From Chelydra serpentina (lineage: Eukaryota > Chordata > Testudines > Chelydridae): DNA of 64,000 nt. A program made the position numbers and the translations under genes. Where the stretch lies: the NCBI GenBank assembly GCA_037349315.1, contig JBAIAC010000007.1, forward strand, positions 3,782,001 through 3,846,000, written 5' to 3'. Positions 43,385 to 54,194 of the stretch are shown here, piece by piece. Numbering within the stretch: position 1 is the first letter of the stretch; the number at the start of each line of letters is the position of its first letter. The notes beneath the pieces are model-generated. The model did no database searches. It had not been told where the DNA came from and worked only from the letters and a program-made list of their open reading frames with translations.

Positions 43385-44280
43385 GATTTTCTTTGAGCTT
43401 GATGGTGACCACATCCTGAAATGAATATTCCTGAACCCCCTCTTCTGGCCTTCAAACAACCCCCAACCTCATCACAAGCAAGCTCCCACAGACCAGGACA
43501 CACCAACTCAAAGCAGAACCAGACCCTGACAGAACAGATGCAAAATACACAGACATATCTCCATTGCTGTTCAACACCCCCACAATACATCTCTCAAGAT
43601 CTGTGGGTCCTAGACATGCCGATCACAACATATGGTGTAACTCATCCAGGGCATCAAATGCCCCAACAACTATGCAGATGAAACCACACAATCACTATGC
43701 TCTCAAATGAACTCTCAGAGAAAAGTGATAAACAACAAAACTAATCATCCCACCATGAACACTTTTCACAAAGTGATGGCTCCCTATCGGACTTCAGTCC
43801 TCATACTCAAAGAAAACCTGCACAACACCTTCAAAAGACAAGCCTGGGAGCTTACATTCATAACTTTCAGAGGGGTAACCGTGTTTGCCGCTTTTACTGA
43901 TCCAGACTAAGAGTCCTGTGGCACCTTATAGACTAACAGACATATTGGAGCATAAGCTTTCGTGGGTCAATACCCACTTCTTCACATGCATCTGAAGTGG
44001 GTATTCACCCACGAAAGCTTATGCTCCAGTACGTCTGTTAGTCTATAAGGTGCCACAGGACCCTTTGCCACTCATTCATAACTTTATGACTGCAGAGATG
44101 TTAATTACCCACTTCATCTTAAATGGTCCTTGAAACATTTGTCTACCCCTTACGCTAAACAATCTCTCCTTGCATTTAGCTGTGACAAAGATGGGAAGGA
44201 GAGCTCATCTCTTTCACCAACAGAAGTTGGTCCCATAAAAGACAGTACCTCACCCTCCTTTTCCCTCCCATATTCAGGAA
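43385..44280 (+). mobile_element. Repeat with GIY-YIG-like coding remnant (Penelope-like?), copy 2
   Basis: Same order of words as copy 1 at 14575-15455: CAAGCTCCCACAGACCAG, GATGAAACCACACAATCACT, GAAAACCTGCACAACACC and AAGACAAGCCTGGGAGCTTA. It then continues past a SINE (43868-44072) to ACCAACAGAAGTTGGTCCCA. Coding traces are more broken than in copy 1. Antisense in DLGAP5's 5' UTR intron. Confidence 0.5.
43868..44072. mobile_element. Inverted composite SINE nested in the Penelope-like copy
   Basis: A 205-bp insert: CAGAGGGGTAACCGTGT head, then a SINE body and its reverse complement back to back. The halves meet near CACATGCATC around 43990 (GTGGGTCAATACCCACTTCT against GAAGTGGGTATTCACCCACG). 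A perfect 13-bp duplication CATTCATAACTTT flanks the whole (43855-43867, 44073-44085). Confidence 0.88.
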
Positions 44281-44849
44281 CCGACACAGCTACAACAACA
44301 CTGCATACCATCCCTGTAATATTTTGGATAAGGATCCTTTCCCTACTTTACTTGTGACCTCTACGTGCAGCACAGCCTGGGCCCGTGATGCTCGTCTGAT
44401 ACTGATGCATGTTCTAGTCAAGTCTACACGCTAGGTGGGGGAAACTGAGGCACGGCCCGGTGACGCCACTGGTGCAAGCCCCCCCAGCAGAGCCAGGGAG
44501 AGGACTGCTCCCGAGCCGTACGCTGGGGTTAGTGCTGCTCCCGCCCTGCCACCCGGGTCCCCGCCCTTATTGCAGGGGAGCTGCGCCCCCCCCCCTTGGC
44601 GTTAACGGCTTCGCTCCGCGCTGGATTTTGCCCCCTCCTCCTCATCAGGCAGATGCCAGCCGGGGCGGGGGGCGCTGCTAGGGAACAGAGCCCGTCCCGC
44701 GCCGCCGCTGTGAGGCAGAGGCCGCCCGCCGGGGCTGTCAGGAGGGGCAGGGCCCATGGAGTGTGTCGGGGGGCGGCTCGACCCCTCGAGGCGGCGGGGA
44801 CCAAGGCTGCAGCCGAGGAGCGCCGCGCCACACGCCCACCCCTTCATAC

Positions 44850-44945
44850 CTGTGCTGGGCCCAGAGAGACCCCAAGTCCCCGACGCGGGCACGACCCAGC
44901 GGCGCGCGCGCGCGGCTCAACCTCCCCTTTCGCTGGCCCCGGCTC
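44850..44945 (-). other. DLGAP5: Predicted DLGAP5 exon 1 (5' UTR)
   Basis: A consensus donor CAG|GTATGA (exon end 44850) is the best - strand donor between the promoter elements and the first coding exon. The transcription start should lie just downstream of the CHR at 44953-44948. Start coordinate is inferred. The sequence is in frame with the coding start and has no stop. Confidence 0.5.
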
Positions 44946-44947
44946 AA

Positions 44948-44953
44948 TTCAAA
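44948..44953 (-). promoter_or_regulatory. DLGAP5: CHR-type element TTTGAA
   Basis: The - strand reads GGTTTGAATTG. TTTGAA is the canonical cell-cycle genes homology region bound by LIN54 of the DREAM and MMB complexes. It lies 18 bases downstream of the nearest CCAAT box. No clear CDE precedes it. Confidence 0.65.
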
Positions 44954-44971
44954 CCTCACCCCACACACCTC

Positions 44972-45040
44972 ATTGGCTGAGCCCCGCCCGCCGGCGGCCG
45001 CTCATTGGCCGCACCGAGCCTCCCCGCGGCCGCTCATTGG
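44972..45040 (-). promoter_or_regulatory. DLGAP5: Three CCAAT boxes phased at 32 bp
   Basis: CCAAT (- strand) occurs at 44976-44972, 45008-45004 and 45040-45036, each start exactly 32 bp from the next. A degenerate CCAGT at 45072-45068 continues the spacing. NF-Y sites with 31-33 bp spacing upstream of a CHR are known in cyclin B and CDC25C type promoters. Confidence 0.75.
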
Positions 45041-45802
45041 ACACCGCGAGCTCTGCGCCTGCTGTTCACTGGCTGTCCTGAGCCCCTCCCTCCTGTGTCG
45101 GTCGTTGGTTAGATGGCCGCGGAAGCCCTTGGGGGGACGGAAGGGGGAGGGAGGCGTGGAGCGGTCTGTGATTGGTCGCGCCACGGGGGCCGTGGGGAGG
45201 GGGAATGGTCTGTGTGAGCAGCGCCCCCTGGCGCCGCAGGGCGGGGCAGCGTCACGTGGCTGTGGTGTGCGTAGGGGGCGCTACTGAGCTGCTGGGCCAC
45301 AGATGGTCCTGCCACCAGCCCTCACTCTCTGCACCCATAGGGGCCTCATGCCACCAGGCACTGTAAGGTCAGGTGACTGGACGGCCTTTGCCACTGGGCA
45401 CTACCTAGCCGTGCCATTCCTGCACAGCCTTGGCCACTGGTCACTATAGGGTCGGTCACTACTTGCGCTGTGCTGTTTCTGCTCACAGCAATCTTGGGTG
45501 TTGCATTTGGGGAGAAGCTGGTGTCATGGCCTTGGAACTGCAGGGCTGTCCTGCCCCTTGCGCAGGGTTTGAGGTTAGATTCTCTCACCCCCAAACTCCA
45601 TGTTGTTCTGCATAATATATGTTTATAAAAGTTTTGTGGAGGGGAAGGGTGAATTTTGCCTGGAATCAATAGTATCCCCTTTAAAAACAGTAGAGGATCC
45701 AAAGAGTAGGTGTGAATTGGGTGACAGTACAGAAAGCAAACTCTTCAGGGCAAAGACTCTGTTTGTACTAGGTGCTGTACACAAAGAACAATGGGGTCCT
45801 GG

Positions 45803-45972
45803 TCAGTGGTTTGAGCGTTGGCCTGCTAAACCCAGGGTTGTGAGTTCAATCCTTGAGGGGGCCATTTAGGGATCTGGGGCAAAAATTGGGGATTGGTCCT
45901 GCTTTGAGCAGGGGGTTGGACTAGATGACCTTCTAAGGTCCCTTCCAACTCTGAGATTCTATGATTCTATGA
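45803..45972 (+). mobile_element. tRNA-headed SINE with CR1-like tail
   Basis: TCAGTGGTTTGAGCGTTGG and GGTTGTGAGTTCAATCC are the A and B box regions. The tail GAGATTCTATGATTCTATGA has the CR1 terminal repeat, so a CR1 LINE probably mobilised it. It split an older repeat (CAATGGGGTCCTGG to the left; GGTCCTAGATGCTTCAGC and AATACAAATAAT to the right). Confidence 0.82.
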
Positions 45973-46019
45973 CTAGGGTCCTAGATGCTTCAGCAATACA
46001 AATAATCAAAAACAACAAA

Positions 46020-47844
46020 CAGGAAACTGACCTTTAAGACCCTCAATTCTGCTCCCGTTCAACACTAGGGCAACAATATATACTGTAGTTGGGCTTAATT
46101 TTGTAAACAACAAGGCAAAGATAGGATTTTCAGAAGTGGCCAGCGTTGGCCTAACTCTGCTGAAGTCTTTTGAAAATCCCACCCATCGCATGTTATGTGT
46201 CCTCCGCGTTTCTGATTTCCCACTCCACACACATACATACCCCAGGCCTGATCCCCTGTTTTTTTTTCTGGTAACCATATCCAGAAGAAACTGATGTTCA
46301 ATTGTGAAAAGGTGGTTTGTGTTTAATATGATTCTTACATATGGAAAATGTATCCACAAAAGAAAAGTGAGTCGTGCAACATTCAAAGATAAAAGTAGCC
46401 GTTCAAAAATCAACCACATGGTGGCATCACCCGTGAATTGAAAACACAATATTGCCAAATAGGATATTGCTAAATTTAAGACACATTAATAAGCATAGGA
46501 ACATAGGCATCTTTTGCAGGCAGTATAAGAATGTTCCTTTTAGCATCTCAATCCAACATGCCATCAGGCTTTATAATTTCAGCTTTCAAACCACAAGAAA
46601 GTTGTAAGAAGTTCTGAAGGTATTTAGCCCTACACATTTTTATAATGGATCAGCACTTTTTTAGCTGCACTTGGGTACAGTGAATGCGAACAGCAATATA
46701 TGGATTAGACACCAATTACTGTGCTGAACCACAGAGCTGCCTCCCATAGAAAAAGTTATACTGCATAATGTTAGCTTGTTTCTACATACCTCACAATGTA
46801 ACATCTGCAGACGTTTCAACCAATTTGTCTGACTGTATAGACTACTTTTGATTAGAGCAAAGGCCTGAACCAGGAAAATCCTGGCTAATCAGAAGAGCCA
46901 CTGCCTCACTATGTAACATTAACCAAGTTACTTTGACTGCGTCCACCCTTGGATCAGCAATCACATGGCCAGGTTCTCACCTGATGGAAATTGGTTTAGC
47001 TCTGGTTAAATCAATGGAGTTATGCTAATTTGCACTAGCAGAGGATCTGGCCCACAGAGTCCAATCCTGCTAGGTCCTGAGAGTCTCAGCATCCTTACTT
47101 CTCATTTGGTGGAAGTTGAAGGCACTCAGCACCTCATATAAGGTGCTCAGCACGTTTCAATATCATACGTTGGATCTATGGTCATGGCTAGCATGGCTCT
47201 GATCTGAGGAGAGACAAGAATCAATGGGAGCTGCACCCAGTTACGCTGCAGCTGTCATCCCCACATTCTAAGTTACATTCCGTTGCTAACCACTGAAGGC
47301 TCAAAAAATGGATGCAAGTTCTGGTTCTTGGCCATTTACACCTGGCATGCAACTTACACTACTGTTTACATGACCACTGAATTTGGCCCAGAGACTTCCT
47401 TGCTGACTTCAGGCTACGTTCAGATGAATTTGGGCTATGGTGGGCCATTAACTCTGGTATAAGTGGATTTAAAGATTTCTTCCTTCCAACCAAAAATCAT
47501 TTCAAGATTTTCTTGGATGTGCTGTACTTGAAGCTGAGGTGTGCCTTGTTTTTCAAATTACAGATATTTTTGTTCCCAAAAGTGTTTAGGCTAAAGCATT
47601 TGATGTGTTAAATTCCACCGAATGTCAAGATCGCTCCTAGGTCCCATTAAATATTTGAATGAGTGCCATGATTTTAAAGTACTGCAGTGTCACTTTGGAA
47701 AAAACGGTAATAAGGATCTTTTGGCCTTTCCAATCAAATGTCTGATCCACACTGCTGATTTTATAGAGTTTAAAAGAAATACTTTATCATTAAATAATAG
47801 TAATAGATAAGACAGACAACCTGTACGTTTAAAGTCCTTATCCC
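46020..47844. other. Intergenic DNA without recognised features
   Basis: 1.8 kb of AT-rich DNA. Open frames at 46006-46458 are low in similarity to anything I know. I see no repeat with clear ends. Confidence 0.6.
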
Positions 47845-48132
47845 CAGGGGCGGCTCTTACAATTCTGCCGCCCCAAGCAGGGGTGGCGGCGTCCCGCCCC
47901 CGACGCAGGCAGTCCCATTCTGGAGCGGCAAGGGGACAGCGGCGGACCTGCCGCCCCTTTGCCGCCGCGGCAGGCGAGACTGGGGCGGCAGTCCGAGTCC
48001 CGCGGCGGCAATTCGGCGGCGGGAAGAGCGGACCTGCCGCCGAATTGCCACCGCGGGACTCGGACTGCCGCCCCCTTCTTACCTGCCGCCCCAAGCACCA
48101 GCTTGGCAAGCTGGTGCCTGGAGCTGGCCCTG
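47845..48132. mobile_element. GC-rich hAT-type element
   Basis: 288 bp, very GC-rich with repeated GGCGGCA words. Ends CAGGGGCGGCTC and GGAGCTGGCCCTG; a perfect 8-bp duplication CTTATCCC at 47837-47844 and 48133-48140. It contains nested inverted copies of CGAGTCCCGCGGCGGCAATT. Confidence 0.9.
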
Positions 48133-48843
48133 CTTATCCCTTAAATTTCACACACATCATGTATGCCTGAAAAATCAAATGTGTCACCTGTCATGTGCTT
48201 CTCGTCACTGTATAAAATTATATCCCAATTTTAGCCATCAGAGGTTTGAGAACCAATTTGTATTTCTGTATTTCATTACAATGCAACTCTAAATGTCAGA
48301 CACTATTTCTTTATTAATATATTGTTGTGGATGCATATTATTTGGGAATTTCCTTGCCTGCCCCCATTCTCCTCTTTATTGCCCTTACATTGGGTATTGT
48401 TCATTTGAAGCAAACTTCACCCTTCCCCTGCACAAAATATGTTATAAGCAGGCCCTATATGTGTAACAATATGGAGTTTGGAGGTGGGGAGAGGGTCTAA
48501 CCTCAAACCCGGGGCAAGGTGCAGGACAGCCCTGCAGACTCCAATGCCATAGCATTAGCCCCAGTCTGAAATAGTTGCTACAATTTCTGCACACCTACAT
48601 GGGATTTCTGCCCACTGGAACTGTATAAGTGCAGCCCAGGTGGCCACATGCCCACCACTCAGCAGGCTCACATACACCTGCCTCTCCATGATGGACGATT
48701 TGTGTGCATAGAGTACAACTCAGCTCCTTAGTTCAGAGGGTACAAAGCCTGCATCCTACATTCTGGGCATAGTTCATCCTGCGTGTTCCCTGTCACAGGG
48801 TGGCTGGCTCCTGTACATGAAGTAGGTCCAGTGCCTCTGTGCC

Positions 48844-49160
48844 CAGGGCCGGCTCTAGGCACCAGCAAAACAAGCTGGTGCTTGGGGTGGCACATTTCTA
48901 GGGGCGGCATTCTGGCGCTGGCTATGCCACCCCAGCTCACCTCCACCGCTCGGCACCTCCCCCTCCCTCCCAGGCTTTCAAGCCTGGGAGGGAGGGGGAG
49001 AAGCCCAGTGGCGGCGATAAAGTGGAGGTGAGCTGGGGTGGGGGAAATGCAGCACGTGCGGGGGAGGAGGCGGGGCTAGGGATTTGGGGAAGGGGTTGGG
49101 AAGGAGAGGAGTTGAGGTGGGGCCGGGCAAGAAAAAAATGGGGGGGAGGGGAAGTATAGC
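48844..49160. mobile_element. Fragment related to the 47.8-kb hAT element
   Basis: Starts CAGGGCCGGCTCTAGGCACC and runs through ACAAGCTGGTGCTTGGGG, matching the end of the 47845 element read in reverse. It then becomes GGGAGG-rich. The right terminus is not found. Confidence 0.45.
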
Positions 49161-49169
49161 AACAAGAGA

Positions 49170-49995
49170 GCCTCAAGTGAAGTTATAGTTACTACAGAGG
49201 GGAAACTGAGGCAGACATGCCCCTCATGCTGTGGCTTCCTGCAGGACAGTGCTTTGGGCAGGGCTGCCCTATGATAATCCCTCTTCCCACTTGGAACAGC
49301 TCAGGTGCACTTTTATTAATATGTCTGAGAAGGTTCTGAAGTTAGCACAACTTTTAATACGTTTTTTAGACAACAGACACCTGAAGACAGCTGAAGAAAT
49401 GGAGTGGAGTGTCTTTAGCCTATCCACACCATTGATGTATCTAGAGGCTCATGGGGTCATATAATAGTGGGGCAAATGTGAAGGGATGAGAAAGATCTGA
49501 CAAGAATATGATGCCATACCAGAGAGATGGTAACGAAGGGCTGTCAGTTTCCATTCCATTATGCTACACCTACCTTTCAAAAACGGCTTTAACTGGATTT
49601 AGGACTCATGAAAGGTGCCATGTTGACCACAATGGAAACTTAAGTCCTTTATTTAACCACAGAACAGGTACAGCAGAGCAGCGAGAGTGCAAATCTTCCC
49701 CACACTCCATTACTATGAGAAAATGGCCTTTAACTCCTCAGGAATTAAAAAGGGGAAATGTAGTCTGTGATAAGAATATTTTCCAGCTAGAACTGAAGGA
49801 GCAATTACAAAATGACTCCTTTTGAACAGCAGCTGTTTGCCTTTTACAAATTTAGAAGCCCTGGCCCTAGAAAGGCATGCTGGGGGGAAAGTTCCTGCAA
49901 GACAGCAACCTTCCATTTGGCAGGGTCAGAGAGGTATCGGCTGAGCAAGGTGATCCCGCTAAAGCAAGACACTGGAGGTAATTGTTTTGATTTAT
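49170..49995. other. Intergenic DNA without recognised features
   Basis: Mixed-composition DNA. Open frames at 49231-49825 show no recognisable protein. Confidence 0.5.
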
Positions 49996-49999
49996 TCAG

Positions 50000-50525
50000 C
50001 AATGGTGAGACTTCAGCTGGAGTACTGTGTCCAGTTTTGGGCACAATGCTTTAAGAAAAATGTGAACAAATTAGGGTCTGGAAGAGAGCAACAAAAGTAA
50101 GACGGTTTAGAAAGCATGCCCCATGAGGAAGGTTGAAAGAATTGGACGTGCTCCTTCTAGAGATTAAAAGAATGAGGGGGACATAAAAGTCTTTAAATAT
50201 GTAAAAGGTTGTTATGAAGAGGATGGTGATCAGCTAAACTGCCCTCCATGTGCAATGAGGATAGGAGAAATAGTAATTGGCTTAGTTAGCTGCCAAGGAG
50301 ACTTAGGTTAGATATTAAGAAGAACTTTCTAACTATAAGGATTGTTAAGCACTGAAACAGGTTACCTAGGGAGACTGTGGAATTCCTGTCATTGGCAGTT
50401 TTTAAGGACAGGTTAAGCAAATGGCTGTCATGAATGGTCTAAGTAAACTTAATCCTGCCTCCACATGGGAGGAATGGACTACATTACCTCACGGTCACTT
50501 CCAGCCCTACACTTCTATGATTGTA
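50000..50525 (+). mobile_element. Old CR1-type LINE 3' fragment
   Basis: The + strand carries decayed CR1 C-terminal coding words (GGTGAGACTTCAGCTGGAGT, TGTCCAGTTTTGGGCAC, ACTGTGGAATTCCTGTCATT) and ends CACTTCCAGCCCTACACTTC, TATGATTGT. It is more diverged than the other CR1 copies. Confidence 0.75.
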
Positions 50526-50529
50526 AAGT

Positions 50530-51878
50530 GTCTGTATTCCTTATATACACACACACCTATGAATGCACCTTCCTTGTACCTGCAAGGACTATCTCTAGAA
50601 GTGGAAAGTCCAGTATGTTTGGACATCCATTATTTGATCCCTTTTGCTGAGAGTGCCAATGAAGGCCTCTTGTGAGGGGGACATATGCCTACAAGGAAGT
50701 GGACTCAGGCTTATTTCCTATAGGCCACAACTTTTGGCCACGTTTGGATTCAAACTGATGATCATAAGCAAAAGCTCTGTATGCAGTGTATCTAGATCAC
50801 CCCAGAGTAAACCTCACACATTTGTTCTAGGTGACAAATATTGTGGAGTGTCCACACTAGCCTCCACAAATGTGATCTGATGATCAATTAGTCTGAGGTT
50901 AATAACTCTAGTGTAAACATATCCTGAGCAGTTTTTACTAGTGCACGTTGATGATAGAAGTCCCTTCAAAATAGAATTCTCCTACAGACATTTTAAATAA
51001 AATCAGTATATACAGGCCACTATAAAATTATAATTGTTTTATGCAACAGCATGTAGACCACATGTTGCTGCAATCCTCATCAAAAGACCTTTGCAAATCA
51101 ACCTGAACCAGTCTGATATGCCACAATACTTTTTAACCTTTACAGACAGCATGATGAGTGAAATTTCATAACTAGAGGCAAATTCCTGCTCCCACACAGA
51201 TAAGATAAAACATGAGTTGAATAATGATATACTCTGGCAAATACTTTTTTTTTTTTTTTTTTAATTCAAAGGATCTGTCAAGTCCTAACTCAGTCAAAAC
51301 TCCCAATGACCCAAATTCATCATGCAGTAAACCCACTGATTTCAGGACCCAATCCTACATCATGCATGAGAGTTATTTATTGAAGTCCGTTGGACTACTC
51401 ACATACTTGAGTTGAGAATGTGCATAAGTGTTTGCGGGTTCAGAGCTTGTATCTGGTAAGTCCAGTACATCTTGTATGATGAGTTAACAAAAAAAGTCTG
51501 GTCATTTGGAATGAGCTGACCTTAAAATTACACCTTGTGATGTGGGTAAGACAGTAACTTGTCAAAGTTGCTGTCACTGTCTAAAATAAGTGACAGCTTT
51601 AATATTTATCTGACTGTTACTCTCCCTGTTAGCATGATGAGGCAGATCTGACCAATTTTGGAAACAGGACGTGCATAATTTAAAATGTCAACCAATATTG
51701 TGAGTCAGATGTATCTTTTATATACTCAGGTTTATTGAAAGGGATCGGCTTGTCTATAAAAGTGCTCATTTTATGTGATGGATCTTGAAACCAGTTCCCC
51801 TTTCCCCCTCACCTCCTAAAATAGATCAATCAAGGAAAAACAAAACACTAAAAGAGACAGCAGAAGCATAGAAAGAAC
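50530..51878. other. Intergenic DNA without recognised features
   Basis: 1.3 kb of AT-rich DNA. A T tract lies at 51245-51262. Nothing else recognised. Confidence 0.6.
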
Positions 51879-52280
51879 ATGTCCCAACTACAAAATTAAG
51901 TTGACTTAAGTTAGGTCGACCTACAGCCACTGCAGTAATTAAATCAGCAGTTCATGTCCACACTATGCTCCTTCTCTGCCAGTGGTGCATGTCCTCACCA
52001 GGAGCGCTTGCACTGACATAAGTAGGCCATTGTGGAACTCCAGCTGTCAGCCTGGGGCAGCGGAGCTCCGGTGGTCACCCCCAAGTGGGGGTAAGGCAAT
52101 GTAAGCAACTCAGTGTCAACACGGACACTGTGTCAACCTAACTACATCAAGCTAAGGGCTATGCTTCTCGCGGAGGTGTAGTTATTAGGTTGGCATAGCT
52201 GGTGACTTTGGCAGGAAGACCATTATAGTGTAAATGCTTCCAGACTTACATCGACCTAACTCTGTAGTGTACACCTACCT
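51879..52280. mobile_element. Harbinger-like MITE, inverted relative of the 55.9-kb copy
   Basis: About 400 bp: ACTACAAAATTAAGTTGACT and TAGGTCGACCTACAGCC at the left, CATCGACCTAACTCTGTAGT at the right. Reverse-complementing gives the 55868-56245 element. The ends are decayed and no duplication is visible. Confidence 0.6.
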
Positions 52281-52289
52281 ACAAAGAGA

Positions 52290-53340
52290 CTTTAGGTAAA
52301 ATTTTCAGAAGTGCTTAAGTGACTTGAAAGTCAATGGGACTTTAGGCTCCTAAATCATTTGTTTTGTCTAGAGCAGTAGGGGGGGGGGGAAGGTTCCCCC
52401 CCATAATTGAGGCTGTCTTTACTGCAAAAAAGTGTTGTTTTTTAACATAAAATTATTTTTCAATGTATAATTCTAGGGGAGATGTGACATGTGTAGTTTG
52501 TATCTCAGTGTAACTAGTCAAAGTCAATTTTACAGCCCACAGCTGGCTAGCCTTGATTAGTTTAATTGAGGTGACAACTGCAGTGTTGTCTCCACTAGGA
52601 GTTTACAGCGAGAGATATCTCGATTTAGCTATCTTGATGTAAAAAGCACACCTTTGTTGCAATTGTGGAGGGGCAGCCCAAGGTTGGCTAAATGGATCCC
52701 AAGGCCTGTGCCTGAGAAAACCCTACTTGCCTCCAGCTAGGCCCAGCTCCCCTTGGTTCCTTTCCACAACTGTTGGAGAAGCAGGAATTAACCCAGGAAC
52801 AAATGCTGCACTCAACAACAAAACACTTATCTGAACAAAAGACTTGTCTGTAGGGTGCTGCAGTGTGGATTATGGGGGAATGGTTTGCAGAGCACACCAA
52901 ACCTTGTGCTCTAACTGCCCTGTGTGGATGCTGCCAGCACCAGCACCTACTGCTTCTGCTAGGAGACACCTGGAGCAGGGAAAAGAGTAACTGGTCATCT
53001 CAGACTGCAGAACCAAGCCCATATCCATCCCTTGGTGCTGGATAACTAGGTGGAGGCATGGCTGTGCCAACTCCTGTAGTACTCTTCACCTACATTAGGA
53101 GAAAGGTTGAGTTTAGATTAGTTTTAACTAGAATATGTTAGCTAAACCCAGCCTAAACTAACCACTTTTTCTAGTCTTGACAAAGCCTAGGACTATAGTT
53201 ATTTCCAACAATCAGAAAGCAACAAATCTTTCTCGGAGTTACAGCCTAAAGCTATCACAAGTAGTGCAGCAACCGCAGGAATGATATAAATAGGAGCTAA
53301 CCAGCAGCACACTCAAACTGGAAAATAAAATTTTTAAGGT
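52290..53340. other. Intergenic DNA without recognised features
   Basis: A 10-base G tract lies near 52379. Words like TGACAACTGCAGTGTTG may be a decayed GTCTACAC-class element, but I cannot place its ends. Confidence 0.45.
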
Positions 53341-53349
53341 ATTTGTCAG

Positions 53350-53475
53350 TATCCCCATAGCCCTATGGTTAGGGCCCTCACCTGGGATGTGAGTGCACCA
53401 GGTTTGAATCCCCACCCCCTGATTTGGGGCAGAGACTTGAACTCACATGTTCTAGGTTAGTATCCTAATCAGCTG
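53350..53475 (+). repeat. Ancient tRNA-type SINE
   Basis: ATAGCCCTATGGTTAGGGCC carries an A box-like word and CCAGGTTTGAATCCCCACC a B box-like word, 30-odd bases apart, as in old MIR-like SINEs. The tail is diverged. Confidence 0.55.
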
Positions 53476-53859
53476 TCTGTGGGGTGGGTTGCTCTCAGTC
53501 TTTCCTGCTGTGAAGCTGTCCCACTTTGTATAAATAAGTCAGTATGTATGGGAGTAAGAAGCTGAAGCTGACTCTCCTTCAATGTAACCACCAAGCTATA
53601 GAGCCAGCCTCTGACTTACTCTCTGTAGCCCAATGAATATTTAATTATTTATACAAAGTACCAGGCAGGGGGGAAGGGGAGTAAGTCCCCTGTGTCTCTC
53701 AATGCCCAACACTAAGGTGGAGGTCGTGAGTGTCCCAGGTCTTGCTTTGCCTGGCATGGGGGTGGGGGCAAGCAGGTGTTTCTCAGTGTGTGCAGTGGGC
53801 TGATGCCCCTATGGCTACCAGTGCATGAGTGGGGTGTGTGTGGTTTGATGTCCACTGAG

Positions 53860-54190
53860 GCTCCCGGTGTCTGGCAGGGGAGGGGGACAAACAGTTCCTG
53901 GTGCGGGGGGAGGGGTGTTCTCCTGGTGCCCTAGCACAGGGGATGGGGGAGACTGGCGGTTCCCGGTGCCTGGCAGGCACTGGGTGTAGGGGGCGGGGGA
54001 CTGGTGCCTGGCAGGCACTGGGGTGGGGGGGACTGGGGGCTCCCGGTGCCTGGCACTGGCTGGCGGCCGCTGGTGGCTCCGGAGGGTGCCTGGCACTGGG
54101 GAGGGGGGTTGGTTTCTCCCCGTGCCTGGCGCTGGGCCGGGGGCTGGCGTCCCCCCGGAGGCTCCCGGTCGGTGCCTGGCGCTGGGGGGC
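53860..54190 (+). repeat. GC-rich minisatellite (GGTGCCTGGCACTGG unit)
   Basis: Imperfect units of about 35-45 bp, each with GTGCCTGGCACTGG or GTGCCTGGCAGGCACTGG, recur at about 53968, 54005, 54048, 54088, 54124 and 54174. The array abuts the presumed FBXO34 promoter. Confidence 0.75.
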
Positions 54191-54194
54191 GGGA

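Larger units (their letters stand above)
44430..45330. promoter_or_regulatory. DLGAP5: CpG island at the DLGAP5 5' end
   Basis: About 900 bp of GC-rich, CpG-dense DNA with GC boxes (CCCCGCCCG) and several CCAAT boxes. It covers the predicted first exon and core promoter. The open frames in it are long only because GC-rich DNA lacks stop codons. Confidence 0.85.

Noticed and set aside
44596..45287. Open frames of 161 and 174 codons in the left CpG island
   Set aside because: Same explanation; they run over the CCAAT boxes and the DLGAP5 promoter and resemble no protein.
46006..46458. 150-codon open frame on the - strand
   Set aside because: Cys/Phe/Leu-rich without domain or splice context, and no conserved pattern; treated as chance.
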